Below, in pieces: positions 27,347-35,314 of a stretch of 64,000 nt of DNA (position 1 is its first letter; every line of letters begins with the position of its first letter). Made by a program: the position numbers and the translations under genes. The notes under the pieces are model-generated. The model had not been told where the DNA came from. It did not search any database and saw only the letters and a program-made list of their open reading frames with translations. Location: positions 1 to 64,000 of the forward strand of contig JAEPNN010000002.1 in the NCBI GenBank assembly GCA_017643385.1. Reading direction: 5' to 3'. This DNA comes from Dinoroseobacter sp. (GTDB lineage Bacteria; Pseudomonadota; Alphaproteobacteria; Rhodobacterales; Rhodobacteraceae).

Positions 27347-28288
27347 ATGGAAGCGGCCCCGTATCATCTGGACCTTGCCGAGGCGCCACCTCAGACCCGT
27401 GCGGTTTGGGCGCAGGCCTCTGATGGGTTGAACATCAGGATTGCCCTGACCCCGGTTGAGGGCGCCAAAGGCACGATCCTGATCTTCCCCGGGCGCACGG
27501 AGGTGGTCGAAAAATACGGCCGTGTCTCAGCCCGGCTCGCAAACGCCGGCTGGGCAAGCGCATCAATCGACTGGCGGGGCCAGGGACTGGCCGATCGTAT
27601 GCTCGACGATCCGTCAATCGGGCATGTGGAAAAATTCCCAGACTACCAAATGGACGTGGCCGCATACGAACAGATCGTGCGGGCACAGCTTCCGGGTCCT
27701 TACATGTTGCTCGGGCACTCCATGGGTGGAGCGATTGGACTGCGAGCCCTGTTGCAGGGCATAGATGTGCGTGCGGCCGCGTTTTCTGCCCCCATGTGGG
27801 GCATCGCGATGCCACCTCTGCAAAAGCCCTTCAATCACGCCCTGTCCTTTCTGATGCAAAAGACAGGGTTTGGCGCGCAGCGCGCCCCGACAACACCAGT
27901 GGAAGCTTATGTTCTCGAAAGCCCTTTTGAAGGCAATACGCTGACCGGCGACCCCGCAGACTGGGAGTACATGAAACGCCAGCTCGAGGCCGTGCCCGGA
28001 CTACGTCTCGGAGGTCCAAGCATTCACTGGCTGCGCGAAGCCATTGCCGAATGTCGCTGGCTTTTGTCGCGCACGCCACGCGACCTGCCAATCCTGACGG
28101 GAATGGGGTCCAACGAGGCCATCGTGTCCAAGTCCGCCATCCGTCAGCGCATGTCACTTTGGCCGCGAGGCGAGTTTCTGGAAATCGCAGGCGCTCAGCA
28201 CGAATTACTTATGGAGCTTCCAGAGATACGCGATCTGTTTGAAGCGCAGATGCTACGGTTGTTCGATAGCAATCTGGACAACGTGTGA
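27347..28288 (+). CDS. Alpha/beta hydrolase, lysophospholipase-like
   Basis: The 313-residue serine hydrolase has the monoglyceride lipase/lysophospholipase pattern: ILIFPGRTEVVEKYGRVS, IDWRGQGLADR and the nucleophile elbow LLGHSMGGAIG (Ser near residue 124). The acid Asp is probably in SRTPRDLPILTGMGS-EAIV, and the His is in GAQHELLME. No signal peptide or membrane segment is seen, so it should act in the cytoplasm or at the inner leaflet. It is in an apparent operon with the SCP2 protein, consistent with lipid turnover. The substrate is not determined. Confidence 0.88.
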   Translation: MEAAPYHLDLAEAPPQTRAVWAQASDGLNIRIALTPVEGAKGTILIFPGRTEVVEKYGRVSARLANAGWASASIDWRGQGLADRMLDDPSIGHVEKFPDYQMDVAAYEQIVRAQLPGPYMLLGHSMGGAIGLRALLQGIDVRAAAFSAPMWGIAMPPLQKPFNHALSFLMQKTGFGAQRAPTTPVEAYVLESPFEGNTLTGDPADWEYMKRQLEAVPGLRLGGPSIHWLREAIAECRWLLSRTPRDLPILTGMGSNEAIVSKSAIRQRMSLWPRGEFLEIAGAQHELLMELPEIRDLFEAQMLRLFDSNLDNV

Positions 28289-28438
28289 TCTTACGCTGCC
28301 GCACGGAACGGCCGGCGACAGCGTCGAGGTTGCACCGTAATCCTACCTCTTCGTAAATCTGTCCGCTGACCTTAACCGTGTCTTCAAGCCGGGTGTCTCT
28401 TTCAACGCAATCCAGAGCGGAAAATCGGGCAGGAGGAT

Positions 28439-29179
28439 CTAAAGCCCGTACAGCTCGCGCATGACAAAGCTTACAAGGTCGCCCCCTGGCACGGCAGGCA
28501 GTCCGCTTCTGCTTGATCCACTTAGAAAGCATCTTGCGCCGACCCGATCGCACGCCTGTTTCATTTCAACGGCAAAGCGCGGGTGGTGCACCTCATCTCT
28601 AGCACCAGCGAGCGTATGGAGGAAAAGTGGGGGCATATCAGAATAAAACCGAGACTGTGAATATTCGCCGCCACGCGGCTGGTTGATAGCGATGGCCGCA
28701 TCGACACCAACCGGTTCGATATAGGCCAGGTACTCGGTGATCAGTGAACCGGCGGAACTACCTGCAATGACAATTGAGTCCGGGTCGACCCCAAGTTGAG
28801 ACGCATTTGCCTTTATAAAATCAATCGCCAGACTGGTCTCTTCCAGAACAGCGAAGATGCTTTCGGTACTACGATTTCGCTGGCCCGGTATAAGCGGGTA
28901 ATTCACGCTAGCAAAAGCAATCCCCCGACTAGGAAGCCTCAAGAAATCAGGTTTGAGCTGGATCTTTGATTTGTCACCTCCGATAAAGCCGCCTCCGTGA
29001 AAATAGACAACGATCGGTGCGGATTGCGCACCACGCGGCAGCCAGACATCCATGACAGATCGTTCATGGTTGTTGCTATAGCGAAGGTCGGCCCGGGTTG
29101 GTTCCTGCGCCATCGCAGTCGTCAGGGGAACACATACAAAAACAAAAACAACAAGAAGGGCTCTACAGGTTTGAAGCAT
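28439..29179 (-). CDS. Exported alpha/beta hydrolase (esterase/lipase family)
   Basis: The 246-residue protein has a Sec signal peptide (RALLVVFVFVCVPLTTAMA) and an esterase core with the oxyanion block IVVYFHGGGFIGGDKS and nucleophile IVIAGSSAGSLITEY. A candidate Asp lies in LAGARDEVHHP. The usual C-terminal catalytic His is not evident in SGLPAVPGGDLVSFVMRELY; the His pair right after the Asp is the only nearby candidate, so activity is uncertain. The start at 29179 opens the signal peptide. Base composition is lower in GC than neighbours, and it marks the edge of the mobile region. Confidence 0.78.
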   Translation of the reverse strand: MLQTCRALLVVFVFVCVPLTTAMAQEPTRADLRYSNNHERSVMDVWLPRGAQSAPIVVYFHGGGFIGGDKSKIQLKPDFLRLPSRGIAFASVNYPLIPGQRNRSTESIFAVLEETSLAIDFIKANASQLGVDPDSIVIAGSSAGSLITEYLAYIEPVGVDAAIAINQPRGGEYSQSRFYSDMPPLFLHTLAGARDEVHHPRFAVEMKQACDRVGARCFLSGSSRSGLPAVPGGDLVSFVMRELYGL

Positions 29180-29395
29180 GGGTTCGTGCCACCGTGTTTG
29201 ATTTCTTCGGTCGAAAACTAGAGCATGACTGTGCCGTTTTCCATTCGGAGGATGATTGCAGGAACCTTTGTTTTTAAATGTGGCGGTCATCCGGGCTATT
29301 TTCGAAGTCCGTTGTAAATGTCTCGCGCAAACGCTGAATGATCGAGCGCGGGACCTGAGGCATATATGCAGGTCTCTTCAGATCAATTCCGAAGG

Positions 29396-29467
29396 TGTAG
29401 CGCGCCACGGATTTTTGCAGTGCGTGCCACAGATATTTGCAGCAGACACCTGGACGCAAGCATTAGG
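29396..29467 (+). repeat. 72-bp direct repeat, left copy
   Basis: The sequence from TGTAGCGCGCC to ACGCAAGCATTAGG is identical, base for base, to 33883-33954 in the same orientation. This copy lies inside the open frame that leads into the S24 repressor gene and encodes VARHGFLQC to DTWTQALG there. The copies are 4.49 kb apart. Confidence 0.97.
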
Positions 29468-29569
29468 GTTAGAAATCTACATTGGTGCAAAGCGCGAAGT
29501 ACAAGAGCTTCCAATTCTTAGGGGGAAAAAAAAATCCCATCGACTGTTGTCGCAGAGCCGGACCAGAAC

Positions 29570-30037
29570 ATGCCAGGTTCAGGTGACCTTATGGTCGACG
29601 GGGTTCAGTACGAACGGTTATCTCGATTTGAAGTCGATGCTTCTGCAGGCCCTGGAGCAATTCGTTCCGTCGATCAAACGGTCGACTCGATACTTGTCAC
29701 GTCGAGCTGGTTAAACAAGCTAGGTGTATCTGGGGATCTAGCGGGGCTTGTTAACGTTCGCGGTGACAGCATGGTGCCGACCATACCCGACCACAGCAGA
29801 GTATTAATCGACTTCGCGGACCGAGAGTTACGAAGGGATGGGGATATATTTGCTGTCACGTTGGATAACGACTTCTTACTGAAAAGGCTGTCTAGGTTTG
29901 AGGTGGAGGGCAAGGCTGGTTACGTGATGACGTCTGACAACCCTAGCTACCCTCCGCGATCAGTTTCGGCGGAGACGCACAATTACTTCAGAATTGTTGG
30001 AAGGGTCAGGGCTATAATCAGCGAGGTGGATACATGA
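29570..30037 (+). CDS. S24 (LexA/CI-type) repressor-peptidase, probably lacking its HTH half by frameshift
   Basis: The 155 residues form an S24 autopeptidase domain of phage-repressor type. RFEVDASAGPGA precedes the dimer region, the catalytic serine is in VNVRGDSMVPTIPDHSRVLI and the catalytic lysine in DNDFLLKRLSRF. No DNA-binding domain is present from this ATG. Another frame upstream (29256 onward) reads WTQALGLEIYIGAKRE, similar to the linker of alphaproteobacterial XRE-S24 repressors. A one-base change in the A9 tract at 29526-29534 would join it to IPSTVVAEPDQN and this frame. It therefore looks like a frameshifted prophage-type repressor. The next gene overlaps its stop (ATGA). Confidence 0.7.
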   Translation: MPGSGDLMVDGVQYERLSRFEVDASAGPGAIRSVDQTVDSILVTSSWLNKLGVSGDLAGLVNVRGDSMVPTIPDHSRVLIDFADRELRRDGDIFAVTLDNDFLLKRLSRFEVEGKAGYVMTSDNPSYPPRSVSAETHNYFRIVGRVRAIISEVDT

Positions 30038-30292
30038 ACGAAGTAGATCACAAATCAAATAGCGCGCTCGGTTCTCTTCTGGACCACCGCAGGAATTCTG
30101 CTGCTCTTGGCGGGTTACCTCTACATTACTGACGGTCCCAACAGAATTGCATCTCAGTTCGAACCTGCGCTCGAAGAATGCCAACGAAGTGCAGCTTTGG
30201 CGCGAGCCCAGCTAAGAACTTTGCTCGAGACTTACGAGATCAACGAGATCCCGCAACCAACCAAGCAAGAAATCCACGACTGTTTGGGCTGA
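30034..30292 (+). pseudogene. Small membrane-anchored protein, frameshifted after codon 4
   Basis: The ATG at 30034 overlaps the S24 stop codon but opens only a 32-codon frame. The shifted frame from 30047 to 30292 reads ITNQIARSVLFWTTAG, then a membrane helix (ILLLLAGYLYI) and a soluble helical tail (FEPALEECQRSAALARAQLR). Removing one base near 30046 would give a continuous 85-residue protein starting MNEV. It is thus a recent frameshift or, less likely, a frame with a non-standard start. Function unknown. Confidence 0.5.
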
Positions 30293-30335
30293 GTTCAAGG
30301 TGGCGTTAAGCTGGCTTTAAGCCTAGGGTCAGGAC

Positions 30336-30425
30336 TCATAACCAGAAGATGATTGCTGCTGCGAGATATATTGCGGATTGGAATGTATGGGCGCATCGGT
30401 CCTGGCGCGTAGCGAGGCGAGAGGA
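30336..30425 (-). pseudogene. IS5-family transposase, C-terminal fragment
   Basis: The minus-strand codons read RLATRQDRCAHTFQSAI, then YLAAAIIFWL and a stop. This is the characteristic end of IS5-family (IS427-like) transposases (typically RRIATRYDRCAxTF...FWL). Only about 30 codons remain before similarity is lost, so the catalytic DDE domain is gone. Confidence 0.75.
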
Positions 30426-30727
30426 AACCTCTCTATCGAATGTCGGAGAGGCGGACTTTGCTGCCGTTCGCCAAACCTAAGCCTACGGCAGCACCCAGCC
30501 CAAAGCGGACAGTAATATCTGGCGCAGCATGCGCTGGACCATCGACAGGGTGGGCGGGAAGCGGTCATTCGCTGTAACTGCAAAGATGAACAGAATGTCT
30601 TTGCAAAGCGGAAGTTGGTCTTACAGGGCAATTCGGATGGGCGAGCCTTACGCGATCCATTCACTTCCACGGCTAGAAACTGCGTCAATAAGTGTCTAGT
30701 TTTCGCGCAAACTCTCTGAGGTGTAAG

Positions 30728-33181
30728 TTGCAAGAAAACTTGAGGCTAATTCGCGTCTTCATCGGGTCGCCCGGTGGATTGGACATGGAACGTGAAGCAG
30801 CTCACGCTGTGGTCAAAGAGATTAATCAGCAAAACGCTGATCACTGGGGCTTGCTCTTCAAGCTCATGGGTTGGGAAGAAGCAATTCCCGGCTATCAGCG
30901 CGCGCAAGACAAAATAAACGAAGATCTTGATCGATGCGACTATTTCATTGGCGTAATGTGGGACAAATGGGGGTCAAAACCTTCAAATGATCCCGATGGG
31001 TATACATCCGGATTTGAGGAGGAATATCACCGTTCTGCACAGCGCATCCAAAATGGGCTAATGAAAGACATGGCCCTCTTCTTCAAGGATATCCACGTAC
31101 CCCCAGGAATGAAGCCCGGTCCAGAGATAAAGAAAGTCCTAAATTTCCGCAAGAAGTGCATTGATGAAAAGACCATATTCTTTCAGGACTTTGGTGAAAT
31201 CGACACGTTCAAGAGTGCCGTCCGTGCAAAACTAATGGAAATTGGCTGGAGAGAGTTTACTGATCGAGTCATTGCCGAAGAGGATAGTGAAGAAGACGAT
31301 CAACCGCCAATGGCCCAAATTGAAGGCGAAAGGTCGTCCGTAAATGCATCTGGATTGCTTAATGAAGAAGCAAAGTACTTTCTGTCAGGGATACTCGACC
31401 GATCGGACGAATGGGATGCCACCGCACCAAGTGAGGTAGCTCGACTTCGCCTCATAGCTGCATCCATCTCGAGATCAGGTAACGATGAAACGCATTTGGG
31501 CACACATGATGCAAATCTGGTATTCCGACATTATCGCAATGCTGACTTGTCACATCAGGAACTTAATGCACTTCTCGATTGTGGTGTGGCTGGCTTCGAG
31601 CACCAAAATACTCCGCTGTGGCGGTGGTTGTCAAAAATTGATTTGGGCAGCGACTACCTTTGTCGGCTTCGCATCCTAGCCACTGTAGGCACAGTTTCTG
31701 AACAGGTTGGTGCAATAAGAGTTCTGCAACTTTTCGGATCGCCATTGCCGACGCACGACGGAGACTACAAAAAGCATGGCGTTCTCAACGACTGGCTGTC
31801 GGAAAATACTGAGACGAGTGTTCTAGACGCGGTTGTCTCGTTCCTCGGGACAAATGGCTCGGAAGAGGACATTGTTATGGTAGAAGCGGCTTCTGCCAAC
31901 CTTCCGCCGTATAAGAAATCCAAAGTAGATGCGGCCATTGTCGAGATAATTGCACGGCGAAGCGTTGAAGACGCAATAAGGCGCATTTGCGAGACGCAGT
32001 TGTCCAGCATTAAAAGCAAACTCGCGAACAGACTTTTGGACAACCCGCAATCTCTGACTACTGAAGTCCTCGAGTTGTGTCTTTCGGCCAAATCTGACGA
32101 AATACGTGTTGGCGCGGCCAACGCCCTGTTCGAACGTGGGGAGATCGGCGAAGAGAGAGCGAACGATCTTTTGACGGACGATAGCGTAGAGTTGCGACTC
32201 ATCGCGGCAGAAACACTCTACCGAGATGGCAAAGAACTCGAAGATGATGTCTTGGAGAAGGTGCTAAAGACCCAGAAGCCCAGGACCTTCGGTTTATTTG
32301 GTATGTCCGGCGGAACTGACGCAAAACATTTGGAATCGTATCGAGCGAACCGACGTGCAGAACTCTCGCCATCGGAGCTAGTGAAGCGGGCTGAGAACGA
32401 TGCTTTGCAGTACAGATGTCTAGACACTCTTTTCCAGTTATACCCAAGCAAGGCTGTCTCTCGAATGAGGGAAGGACTGCAAGACATGTTCGCCGAATAT
32501 CTCGATATCTCTACATCAGGTTTTCGCGAGAAGTTCGCCTCTGAAAAGAAAGTATTAGAAATTCTTGATGATCTAACACCTTCTTACCAGACGGCTCTAT
32601 GTAATTCGGCGATCAAGGCGCTCTGTGGCTTAAGAAAATCTGAAGACTTGAATCTCGTCAGAAGATGCTTGGATTCCATGGAAATTGATGCAGACGCTAA
32701 CATCATAAAATTCTTTGAACGCTTCGGAGAGTGGCAGGACATTGACCGACTTCTAGAGCTTGGCGAGAAGAATGCGTCTGGGTTTAACGCTCTAGCAAGC
32801 CCACCTTTGTCGTTTGCGGAAGAGCGGGCTGCAGCTCTTCTCTCAATCGGCAAGAACCGAGTCGTTGACCTTCTTGTTTTGGAGCTGGACGCTAGGGTTC
32901 GCGCGCATTTGCTCAAACAGGTTCCCAATTCAACGTTAGCTTCACTGTCCAATGAGGTTGTTCTCCGCGAACTTGCACACAGTAATGCAGAATGCCGGGC
33001 AATCGTCGCATTGCGGTGCGTTCAAGCCCTTCCAAAGTCTCGGGTTAAGGATTTGCTCGAGAGCTATCTCGACCATACCGACTACCGATATTACAACAGC
33101 ATACATTGGCTTGATCTGGGTGCGTCATTGCCAAAAAAGCTAAGTAAAGACTTGGCCTCAAGGGAACTTGCCAACCGTTAA
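30728..33181 (+). CDS. DUF4062 domain protein with HEAT-like repeats, candidate defence gene
   Basis: Residues ~5-170 are a DUF4062 domain: LIRVFIGSPGGLDMEREAAH, LGVMWDKWG-like FIGVMWDKWGSK and TSGFEEEYHRS. This domain is known at the N terminus of bacterial NTPase and repeat proteins and is thought to be TIR-related. After an acidic linker (EEDSEEDDQ), about 600 helical residues contain HEAT-like repeats such as DEIRVGAANALFERGEIGEE and DSVELRLIAAETLYRDGKEL. No ATPase motif or signal peptide is seen. The TTG at 30728 has TGAGGTG 4 nt upstream; a GTG at 30692 has no binding site. Composition is clearly more AT-rich than the chromosome. The role is inferred: sensor-effector, perhaps anti-phage. 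Confidence 0.75.
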   Translation: MQENLRLIRVFIGSPGGLDMEREAAHAVVKEINQQNADHWGLLFKLMGWEEAIPGYQRAQDKINEDLDRCDYFIGVMWDKWGSKPSNDPDGYTSGFEEEYHRSAQRIQNGLMKDMALFFKDIHVPPGMKPGPEIKKVLNFRKKCIDEKTIFFQDFGEIDTFKSAVRAKLMEIGWREFTDRVIAEEDSEEDDQPPMAQIEGERSSVNASGLLNEEAKYFLSGILDRSDEWDATAPSEVARLRLIAASISRSGNDETHLGTHDANLVFRHYRNADLSHQELNALLDCGVAGFEHQNTPLWRWLSKIDLGSDYLCRLRILATVGTVSEQVGAIRVLQLFGSPLPTHDGDYKKHGVLNDWLSENTETSVLDAVVSFLGTNGSEEDIVMVEAASANLPPYKKSKVDAAIVEIIARRSVEDAIRRICETQLSSIKSKLANRLLDNPQSLTTEVLELCLSAKSDEIRVGAANALFERGEIGEERANDLLTDDSVELRLIAAETLYRDGKELEDDVLEKVLKTQKPRTFGLFGMSGGTDAKHLESYRANRRAELSPSELVKRAENDALQYRCLDTLFQLYPSKAVSRMREGLQDMFAEYLDISTSGFREKFASEKKVLEILDDLTPSYQTALCNSAIKALCGLRKSEDLNLVRRCLDSMEIDADANIIKFFERFGEWQDIDRLLELGEKNASGFNALASPPLSFAEERAAALLSIGKNRVVDLLVLELDARVRAHLLKQVPNSTLASLSNEVVLRELAHSNAECRAIVALRCVQALPKSRVKDLLESYLDHTDYRYYNSIHWLDLGASLPKKLSKDLASRELANR

Positions 33182-33475
33182 CTCAAGTTCATTGCAAATT
33201 TACCCCGACGAAGGAATGAGAGGGCTGCAACTGTAATACTTGAACTGGCGGTCTGGGTTGCGATTTGACAACATGCTTGCGGCCAACGTCCGCAATGCAG
33301 GACACGGGCGCAGCATCTTGGCTGCTCAGCGAAAGGCTGCTCAGGGCCGGGCACGTTTCCCATGTTTCCGTTCGGCGGCGACTTTGCAAAGTTCATTAAC
33401 TGCGCAAAGCTGCCGTAGCGACCACGCGCAGCATACAGAACTCTAGGCTCAAAGCCGACCTTTGAAATTCGTGAA
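33182..33475. other. Non-coding tail of the IS-ended element
   Basis: Between the DUF4062 stop and the right inverted end there is no supported gene. The sequence is richer in GC than the DUF4062 gene and probably includes the 5' flank of the lost transposase gene. I see no terminator with a T-run. Confidence 0.4.
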
Positions 33476-33495
33476 TTTATAGGTCCTGACCCTAG

Positions 33496-33882
33496 TTAAA
33501 CAGCTCGTCGGAGTTGCATGTTAAGGTGCGTATTAATCGGGTGCGCTTGTCGTAAAAATCTTTATTAAACAGTATGTTAGCGCGAACCTGCAACTGCCTC
33601 ACCAAACATGCAACTGAAGTTGCATGTTCTGGCACCCTCGCGTTAGAGCCGAATTTGCACAATCGCCCTTATTCTTAAGGCTTTCGCTGCTCTCAACCAG
33701 AAATGCAGTCAGCGCTCATGGACAGCACAAACTAGCCATTTTGGGTTTCACTGCAAAAACGCCACTTGCACCACCACCATCACCAAAAGCCCTTATTTTA
33801 TTGGGTGATCCGGTTACTTCCGGGTTCTACCGAGCTCTTCCGGTTACTGCAAATATCTATGGTGCATTACAATTACACACGT
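33496..33882. other. AT-rich non-coding stretch at the presumed prophage right end
   Basis: About 390 bases separate the IS-type end from the right 72-bp repeat. They hold four copies of an 11-bp motif (separate entry) and no supported gene. With the Mu-like prophage oriented right to left, its right end should lie near here; the exact terminal TG/CA bases cannot be fixed from one copy. Confidence 0.4.
33512..33628. repeat. Four copies of AGTTGCATGTT, candidate transposase-binding sites
   Basis: AGTTGCATGTT occurs at 33512-33522 (plus) and 33618-33628 (plus), inverted at 33605-33615, and inverted with one mismatch at 33585-33595. The 33605-33628 pair forms a perfect 11-bp inverted repeat with a 2-nt centre. 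Clustered short sites in both orientations near the end of a Mu-like genome resemble MuA-type end-binding sites; a promoter operator is the alternative. Confidence 0.5.
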
Positions 33883-33954
33883 TGTAGCGCGCCACGGATT
33901 TTTGCAGTGCGTGCCACAGATATTTGCAGCAGACACCTGGACGCAAGCATTAGG
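33883..33954 (+). repeat. 72-bp direct repeat, right copy
   Basis: This copy is identical to 29396-29467, and lies 8 bp beyond the stop codon of the minus-strand putative toxin gene. It is a detached fragment: the reading frame it shares with the repressor gene does not continue on either side. Confidence 0.97.
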
Positions 33955-33962
33955 AACAGTGG

Positions 33963-34679
33963 CTAGACTCCGGAGTGGATCGAAAGCAGCACCTCGTAGA
34001 CATTCGACGCTTCCTCATTCAACTCTTCTCGAGAGATGAGGTCGGCTGCTTCAAGTCGGTGGGTTTGCGGATTGCGCTCCTCGGAAAGCCGCAATCCTCC
34101 CATCGGTCCCAAAATATGATCGCAACTGAGGTCAATCATTTCGACGTCAAATTCTGCGTAGTCGCCTTGAACGTGATTGACGTGCATCAGCGATAGAAGG
34201 ACATTTATCGCTCGTCCTTCCAACGGAGTTCGGCGAGGGTAGACATATTGAAATGCACCCCTCTCCCCTTCGACGATGTGATGTTGGATATCCATCGTGA
34301 CCCTGCGGTCTGGAGCCATTTTCAACGAGTACCTTGGATGGTCGTCGTAAGCGGAAACACCTGGCTTACGGACATAGTCGAACAAGACGCGTGCGGCTTC
34401 TACATTGAAACCTAAGTCATCTCGGTGACCTCTCATCCCTTCGCAAATCTCATCGATATCTTTCATGCCGGGATCCAAACCGCGCTGAACACCGACGATG
34501 TCAGGAATTGCTGCTCGAAACCCTTTGTAAGACTTCCAACGGCCTTTGCGTTCCCGATCTACAAAGGCCGTCAGATGCGCTGTGCGGCTTGCTTTCGGTG
34601 TTGCGATGGCTTCCGCTAAATCTTCGAATTTGTATCGCTGCAATAGTCCAGCGATCTTACCTTGTCTCTTTGTGGGCAC
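33963..34679 (-). CDS. Putative toxin partner of the Panacea/SocA-like antitoxin
   Basis: I do not recognise the family. The 238 residues have a basic N terminus (MPTKRQGKIAGLLQRYKFED), a Lys/Arg-rich segment (FVDRERKGRWKSYKGF) and a mixed alpha/beta C-terminal half with VTMDIQHHIVEGERGAFQYV and LMHVNHVQGDYAEFDVEMID. There is no signal peptide or membrane helix. It starts 7 bp after the DUF4065 antitoxin gene. Panacea-domain antitoxins are known to pair with many unrelated toxins encoded next door, so toxin status is by context only. Confidence 0.6.
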   Translation of the reverse strand: MPTKRQGKIAGLLQRYKFEDLAEAIATPKASRTAHLTAFVDRERKGRWKSYKGFRAAIPDIVGVQRGLDPGMKDIDEICEGMRGHRDDLGFNVEAARVLFDYVRKPGVSAYDDHPRYSLKMAPDRRVTMDIQHHIVEGERGAFQYVYPRRTPLEGRAINVLLSLMHVNHVQGDYAEFDVEMIDLSCDHILGPMGGLRLSEERNPQTHRLEAADLISREELNEEASNVYEVLLSIHSGV

Positions 34680-34686
34680 TCAGACC

Positions 34687-35175
34687 TCAATACACGGCTT
34701 TCCGCTCGAAACGTTCACGAATCAGTTCACTGCTAATCCTCATTCCTATGTTAGCAGAATGCTTGGCCTCTTGCATTGTCACCGACCACGGTGTGTTCTC
34801 ATCATGTGTAATATCGACCATGTCGAATGCGCCCATCTCCAGGTAATCGTCAAGGAAACGATCAATTGTCTCGCTCACGCTGTTGCTGGAGATTGAAGGC
34901 AGCGTCTTTCGCTTTCGCCGTATTGGGTCAAACGCGACGGCAAATTCGGTGATTGGGCCGTCTTCAAACCTGCGAAAACTATCAAGGAGAATTCTCTGGA
35001 CTGGTCCGTACTCCCAAGCCTCAAACTCACCTTCGACCATGGGCGTTCCATGCTCGACAAGGTGGTGTCCATTGAGGAAGTAAACTATCTTTTGAATATC
35101 GACTTGGGTTAGATCGATGTCTCTGTTCCACGCTTCTTCAAGCACATGGTTCGCGATCACTCTGGGGTCATACAT
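34687..35175 (-). CDS. Panacea/SocA-type (DUF4065) antitoxin
   Basis: The 162 residues show the DUF4065 layout: VIANHVLEEAWNRDIDLTQV, DIQKIVYFLNGHHLVEHG, EGEFEAWEYGPVQRILLDSF and a C-terminal helix. SocA of Caulobacter and the Panacea antitoxins share this domain. SocA acts as a proteolytic adaptor for its toxin SocB, while other Panacea proteins neutralise their toxins directly. The ATG at 35175 begins the domain; an ATG at 35277 would add 34 unrelated residues. It is the first gene of a two-gene unit at the right end of the prophage. Confidence 0.8.
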   Translation of the reverse strand: MYDPRVIANHVLEEAWNRDIDLTQVDIQKIVYFLNGHHLVEHGTPMVEGEFEAWEYGPVQRILLDSFRRFEDGPITEFAVAFDPIRRKRKTLPSISSNSVSETIDRFLDDYLEMGAFDMVDITHDENTPWSVTMQEAKHSANIGMRISSELIRERFERKAVY

Positions 35176-35314
35176 GCTCGGATCCTCGTTTGTGGCGCTC
35201 GACTTTTCGTCAAGTTGGCAGTTCCCTGCATAAGGTAATAAAGCACAGAAAATGCAGATTGCTTCAGAAAAATCCACAAGACCGCGTCTGTTTCATCATT
35301 TGGGTGCAGAAAGA

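Larger units (their letters stand above)
30323..33495. mobile_element. IS5-family-ended element carrying a DUF4062 gene
   Basis: Inverted ends GGTCAGGACTCATAA (30327-30341) and, on the opposite strand, GGTCAGGACCTATAA (33477-33491) match at 13 of 15 positions. Each is bordered by CTAG (30323-30326 and 33492-33495), either a target duplication or terminal bases. Just inside the left end lies the 3' end of an IS5-type transposase gene. The rest of the transposase is missing and the 2.45-kb DUF4062 gene occupies the interior. The element is therefore non-autonomous: an IS that picked up, or was interrupted by, a passenger gene. Confidence 0.7.

Noticed and set aside
29274-29459. 61-codon minus-strand frame covering the left 72-bp repeat
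   Set aside because: It has no homology signal, and the plus-strand frame through the same bases leads into the repressor linker.
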